9,010 nucleotides of DNA from CAZJYI01 sp964550025 (GTDB lineage: Bacteria; Verrucomicrobiota; Kiritimatiellia; UBA8416; CAYOBW01): contig CAZJYI010000286.1 of the NCBI GenBank assembly GCA_964550025.1, forward strand, positions 1-9,010. Direction: 5' to 3'. The translations under genes and the position numbers were made by a program. Under the pieces are notes generated by a model that made no database searches, had not been told where the DNA came from, and saw only the letters and a program-made list of their open reading frames with translations. Positions 7,201-9,010 of the stretch are shown one piece after another; within the stretch, counting starts at the first letter, position 1; every line of letters begins with the position of its first letter.

Positions 7201-7967
7201 GTGTCGCCGGTCTTCAGGTAGTACTCGGCCAGGAAGACGGCCATGTAGCCCCAGCCCCAGTTCTCCGTACCGCCGGCGTCAGGGTCGAACTCGTCACGGT
7301 AGCCGTGCGCGAGGCGGCGGCAGTTCTCGAGGTACTTGTCCTCGCCCGAGGCGAGCCAGGTCAGACCGTTCAGCCCCCAGCCGAGGTAGCACTTGCCCTC
7401 GAAGGTGCCGTCGATGTTCTGTTCTCGCACCAGCCACTCGCAGGCATCGCGATGAACCTGGCGGCTCTTGGCGCAGTCGAAGGGATAGTCTTTGCCGAAG
7501 GTTCCGAGCTTGCGCAGGGGCAAGGCGACGGTGATCTCCTGCCCGTTGCGGCGGATGCCGAGCACCATCTTACCGGCGGCCTCACTCGCTTCGATTGCCT
7601 CGCCAAAGTCCTTGAGCGGATTCTCCCCCAGCGGCTGTCCGTTGACGGCGACGATCATGTCATTGGGGTTGACCCGCCCGTCGGCCGGCGACCCGGCATC
7701 GATCTCCTTGACGACCATGATGCTGTCCAGCAGGTACCCGTTCATGCCGGTTGGACCGAAGACGGTGAGGAGGTAGAACTGCATGCCGCATAGCGCGGTG
7801 TGCTCACTCAGGTCTTCGGGCTTGAACTTGCCGCCGTGCTCGAAAGCGTTCTTCGCGCCGAAGGCTGAGGACGCGGCAATGGCAAGCGTCATGATGTGCA
7901 CGGCAGCATGGCGATACGCGTACGACCCGTACGCTGCACGGCAGACACGTGTGACAATGCGGTTCAT
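4242..7967 (-). CDS. Giant exported PDZ, alpha/alpha-toroid, jelly-roll and HEAT-repeat protein (DUF6288-like)
   Basis: The product has 1,241 residues. A long basic n-region precedes a hydrophobic stretch (about 21-38, ending SSAFGA), a probable Sec signal. Met26 is an alternative start, but no SD precedes it; the chosen ATG has a purine-rich GAAAGAGAGAG ending seven bases upstream. Residues 62-150 form a PDZ-like domain (GSPADGRVNPNDMIVAVNG). Residues 163-460 carry repeated Trp/Gly-rich helical hairpins (GWGLNGLTWLA, NWGWGYMAVFLAEYYL, GGWGHG) like terpene-cyclase or glycoside-hydrolase alpha/alpha toroids. A helical region follows (480-700), then a galactose-binding-like jelly roll (about 705-870) with PGFDDSEW, split by a Lys/Pro-rich loop. 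HEAT-like repeats run from about 960 to 1215, before a Lys/Gly tail. Proteins of this plan are annotated DUF6288 as far as I recall; the function is unknown. The 35-base gap from the upstream sulfatase suggests one operon and a role in binding or processing sulfated glycans, which is inference. Confidence 0.82.
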   Translation of the reverse strand: MNRIVTRVCRAAYGSYAYRHAAVHIMTLAIAASSAFGAKNAFEHGGKFKPEDLSEHTALCGMQFYLLTVFGPTGMNGYLLDSIMVVKEIDAGSPADGRVNPNDMIVAVNGQPLGENPLKDFGEAIEASEAAGKMVLGIRRNGQEITVALPLRKLGTFGKDYPFDCAKSRQVHRDACEWLVREQNIDGTFEGKCYLGWGLNGLTWLASGEDKYLENCRRLAHGYRDEFDPDAGGTENWGWGYMAVFLAEYYLKTGDTSVLPLCYSLTRAMERGQYPAGGWGHGPKINPGYTQGGMLNNAGLACFMGLILMREAGVPVDEYKFKRAYGFFSRFPFRGAVPYGDHRPGGGAGSNGKQGAAGICFSLLGEETKSQWFASTVTDGFESMNKGHTGGFMGFWLGSIHGAKTPHYPDFRRQAEHWKWLYNLSRRWDGGFLVPLSVIGKSYTMRGPILSTGGLALSFAMPDRQLRIFGAPKSVLSKRDHSPEIRKAVSLLDDCEFGEIHKLLRDSRGADARSLLEIAARKRRDIALSIARAEHSLVNGNPYLTTTILKNLEHYTAGKSRAMIGNMQWRLGHTLKNTGIGAAAGEYNYHKWLTYTDLGARRAFEQLAADDDLGIYQKLARRELATSPDAAFWSYYCELMHFERTGDWQRDKRALAAKLRVAGIHGGSWPRVMALNDLQDAGMLGERYNNWTCLFASPNIKFPNPRGDWSVFMKVNSPPKKSKRREAPPPPHIGVDPGEGWMLPGFDDSEWRHCKGPIKSEFSRKAIARGLEDTRPGTVIDTYGLPGEFLIRIVFELENTQFDQLRLGVRIKKPAVAYLNGKLVLWTFPTVGPRMATSGLTMVPMNTSVCGLLRKGENVFAVRTSEKNLDFALYGNNGKDPLAWKPRPKDWLSVPAMPEPGADRTLPYAPFKNRLPPCGTGLALNPGRKPNPEMNALIQSFDDREVRGVVGAIRKGEPVPKARMPIEERAKYLGHPNVSVRTAAARSLLNDGAKALPHIRKALKSDDVRVVGAACKALYSGYAMNGRGEQSREIMTPELVDQALPELLPLLDHDDLYVRYQALMAMSSCGKGIVPHYAKIASMSKEDDWWIREGVAHVFNYTRQPQAFAYARMVVDNYIHEPSTFGKNRQKESMVSLGRQSTEPATVIAEAIGNLDGNGKPNMGALNILAQIGPNAKAALPILDAKIEQCRKELPSIKLEIDRKNHEYFIKRMTEIKYEIDPSLRPAESGGGKRKGGKKRN

Positions 7968-8002
7968 ATGTGTACTCTCTCTTTCAGGTGTTCCTTCAGT
8001 CT

Positions 8003-9010
8003 TCAGAGTTTTGTCCCCGGCAGGATCCAGTCCTTCGGGGCTTTGAAGCCCTTCCTGTCCGGGCCGTCCTGTACGCAGGCCTCACCATGCCACGAACGGT
8101 ACTCCTTCAGTTTCGGGAGGAGGCGTGCAACGACCTCGGGGTGCTCTGCCGCCAGGTTGGTCTGCTCTCCGGGGTCGTCATGAATGCGGAACAGGTGGAG
8201 CTCGCCGTCCTTCAGGGGATCCGCGGTTTCCAGGATTCGCGGACCCACGTAGATGAGCTTCCACTCACCCGCCATGATCGCGAGCTGGTCCTTCACGCCG
8301 TAGCCGACGTAGGAGTAGATGGGGCGGTCGGGTCCGCGACTCCTGCCGGTCATGTACGGCATCACGTTCAGACCGTCGAGAGGCTTGCCACGGTGATCCG
8401 CCACCCCGGCGACGGCCATGAGCGTGGGCAGGACGTCCACGTAACTCATCGGGACGTCGATCTTGCGTCCGCCTGTCAAACCGGCGGCGGGCCAGCGGGC
8501 CGCAGCCACGGCCCTGACGCCGCCCTCGAACACAGTGGCCTTCCCGCGGTTCAGAGGTGCGTTGTCGCCGCCAATGCCCGCTCCATTGTCGCTGAGAAAC
8601 AGGACGAACGTGCTGTCGGTGACGCCCTTCTTTTCGATGGCCGCGAGGATCCGGCCAATCCCGTCGTCCATGCAGGTCATCATCGCCGCGTACTTGCGGG
8701 GGCGATCGAGTTTGACGTCTTCGTGCTTCAGCTCGGGGTACATGTCCAGGTACTTCTGTGGTGCTTGCAGCGGACTGTGTGGCGCGTTGTACGGCACGTA
8801 CGCGAAGAACGGTTTGCCGGACGGACTGCTCGCGATGAACTCTACGGCGGCGTCCGTGATCAGGTCCGTCGCGTAGCCTTCCTCGCGCGCCGGTTCGTGA
8901 CCGCGGTGCCAATCCAGTTCGCCTTCGCGATTACGGGTGAAGTAGTCAATGGCGCCGTTGTAGCAACCATAGAAGTGAGTGAACCCGCGACTCAGCGGAT
9001 GGTGGCTGAC
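8003..9010 (-). CDS. Sulfatase of the arylsulfatase/S1 family, N-terminus beyond the window edge
   Basis: The frame is open from the right edge to a TGA at 8005-8003 (335 residues). Visible family features, in order, are RGFTHFYGCYNGAIDYF, typical of the segment after the active-site region in glycan sulfatases; PFFAYVPYNAPHSPLQAP, holding a conserved substrate-pocket His; FLSDNGA at about 8579-8597, whose Asp-Asn bind the metal; and a GKATVFEGGVR block whose Lys and Glu are conserved. The C-terminal subdomain shows LHLFRIHDDPGEQTNLAAEHPEVV, the usual small-sheet end of the family. These enzymes cut sulfate esters from sugars, generally in the periplasm or outside. The C/S-x-P-S/A-R motif that becomes formylglycine and the signal peptide lie outside the window, so activity and subclass cannot be judged. 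A stop-to-start gap of 35 bases links it to the giant PDZ/HEAT protein downstream. Confidence 0.93.
   Translation of the reverse strand, partial: VSHHPLSRGFTHFYGCYNGAIDYFTRNREGELDWHRGHEPAREEGYATDLITDAAVEFIASSPSGKPFFAYVPYNAPHSPLQAPQKYLDMYPELKHEDVKLDRPRKYAAMMTCMDDGIGRILAAIEKKGVTDSTFVLFLSDNGAGIGGDNAPLNRGKATVFEGGVRAVAAARWPAAGLTGGRKIDVPMSYVDVLPTLMAVAGVADHRGKPLDGLNVMPYMTGRSRGPDRPIYSYVGYGVKDQLAIMAGEWKLIYVGPRILETADPLKDGELHLFRIHDDPGEQTNLAAEHPEVVARLLPKLKEYRSWHGEACVQDGPDRKGFKAPKDWILPGTKL

Noticed and set aside
6717..7793. 358-codon plus-strand open frame opposite the PDZ/toroid gene
   Set aside because: It is exactly antisense to clear PDZ and toroid coding sequence and its translation shows no fold-like pattern or ribosome site.

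Overview
The window looks like a piece of a high-GC bacterial chromosome, probably from the Planctomycetota-Verrucomicrobiota-Lentisphaerota-Kiritimatiellota (PVC) group. The evidence is gene content only: an exported sulfatase, a SASA-type carbohydrate esterase, and a giant exported PDZ/toroid/HEAT protein of a kind common in sulfated-glycan degraders of that group. No rRNA or other taxonomic marker is present, so the assignment is an inference.

Layout. Positions 1-1118 (minus) hold most of an exported SGNH/SASA esterase whose C-terminus lies beyond the left edge. A 135-base divergent intergenic region (1119-1253) follows. Positions 1254-4216 (plus) hold a compact three-gene unit read as rdhA-rdhB-rdhC: a Tat-exported corrinoid/iron-sulfur reductive dehalogenase, its small three-helix membrane anchor, and a six-helix membrane flavoprotein with a covalent-FMN motif and two CxxxCP motifs. 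After a 25-base convergent gap, a minus-strand pair is transcribed leftward: a C-terminal sulfatase fragment (8003-9010), then, 35 bases downstream, a 1,241-residue exported protein (4242-7967) with PDZ, alpha/alpha-toroid, jelly-roll and HEAT-like regions.

How the genes fit together. RdhC would take electrons from the quinone pool and pass them across or along the membrane. RdhB would hold RdhA at the outer face, where RdhA would remove halogen from an organohalide. The gene set is therefore a complete catalytic, anchor and electron-transfer module, with no regulator, chaperone or corrinoid gene in view. The minus-strand genes look like sulfated, acylated polysaccharide utilisation. The rdh unit runs opposite to them and sits between them, as if inserted into, or selected alongside, a glycan-degradation locus.

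The most notable point is the complete rdhABC module in a glycan-degrader context. A short SD-preceded leader ORF ending two bases before rdhA, which itself lacks an SD, is a second, more speculative observation. No tRNA, rRNA, CRISPR array, insertion sequence or convincing terminator was seen.
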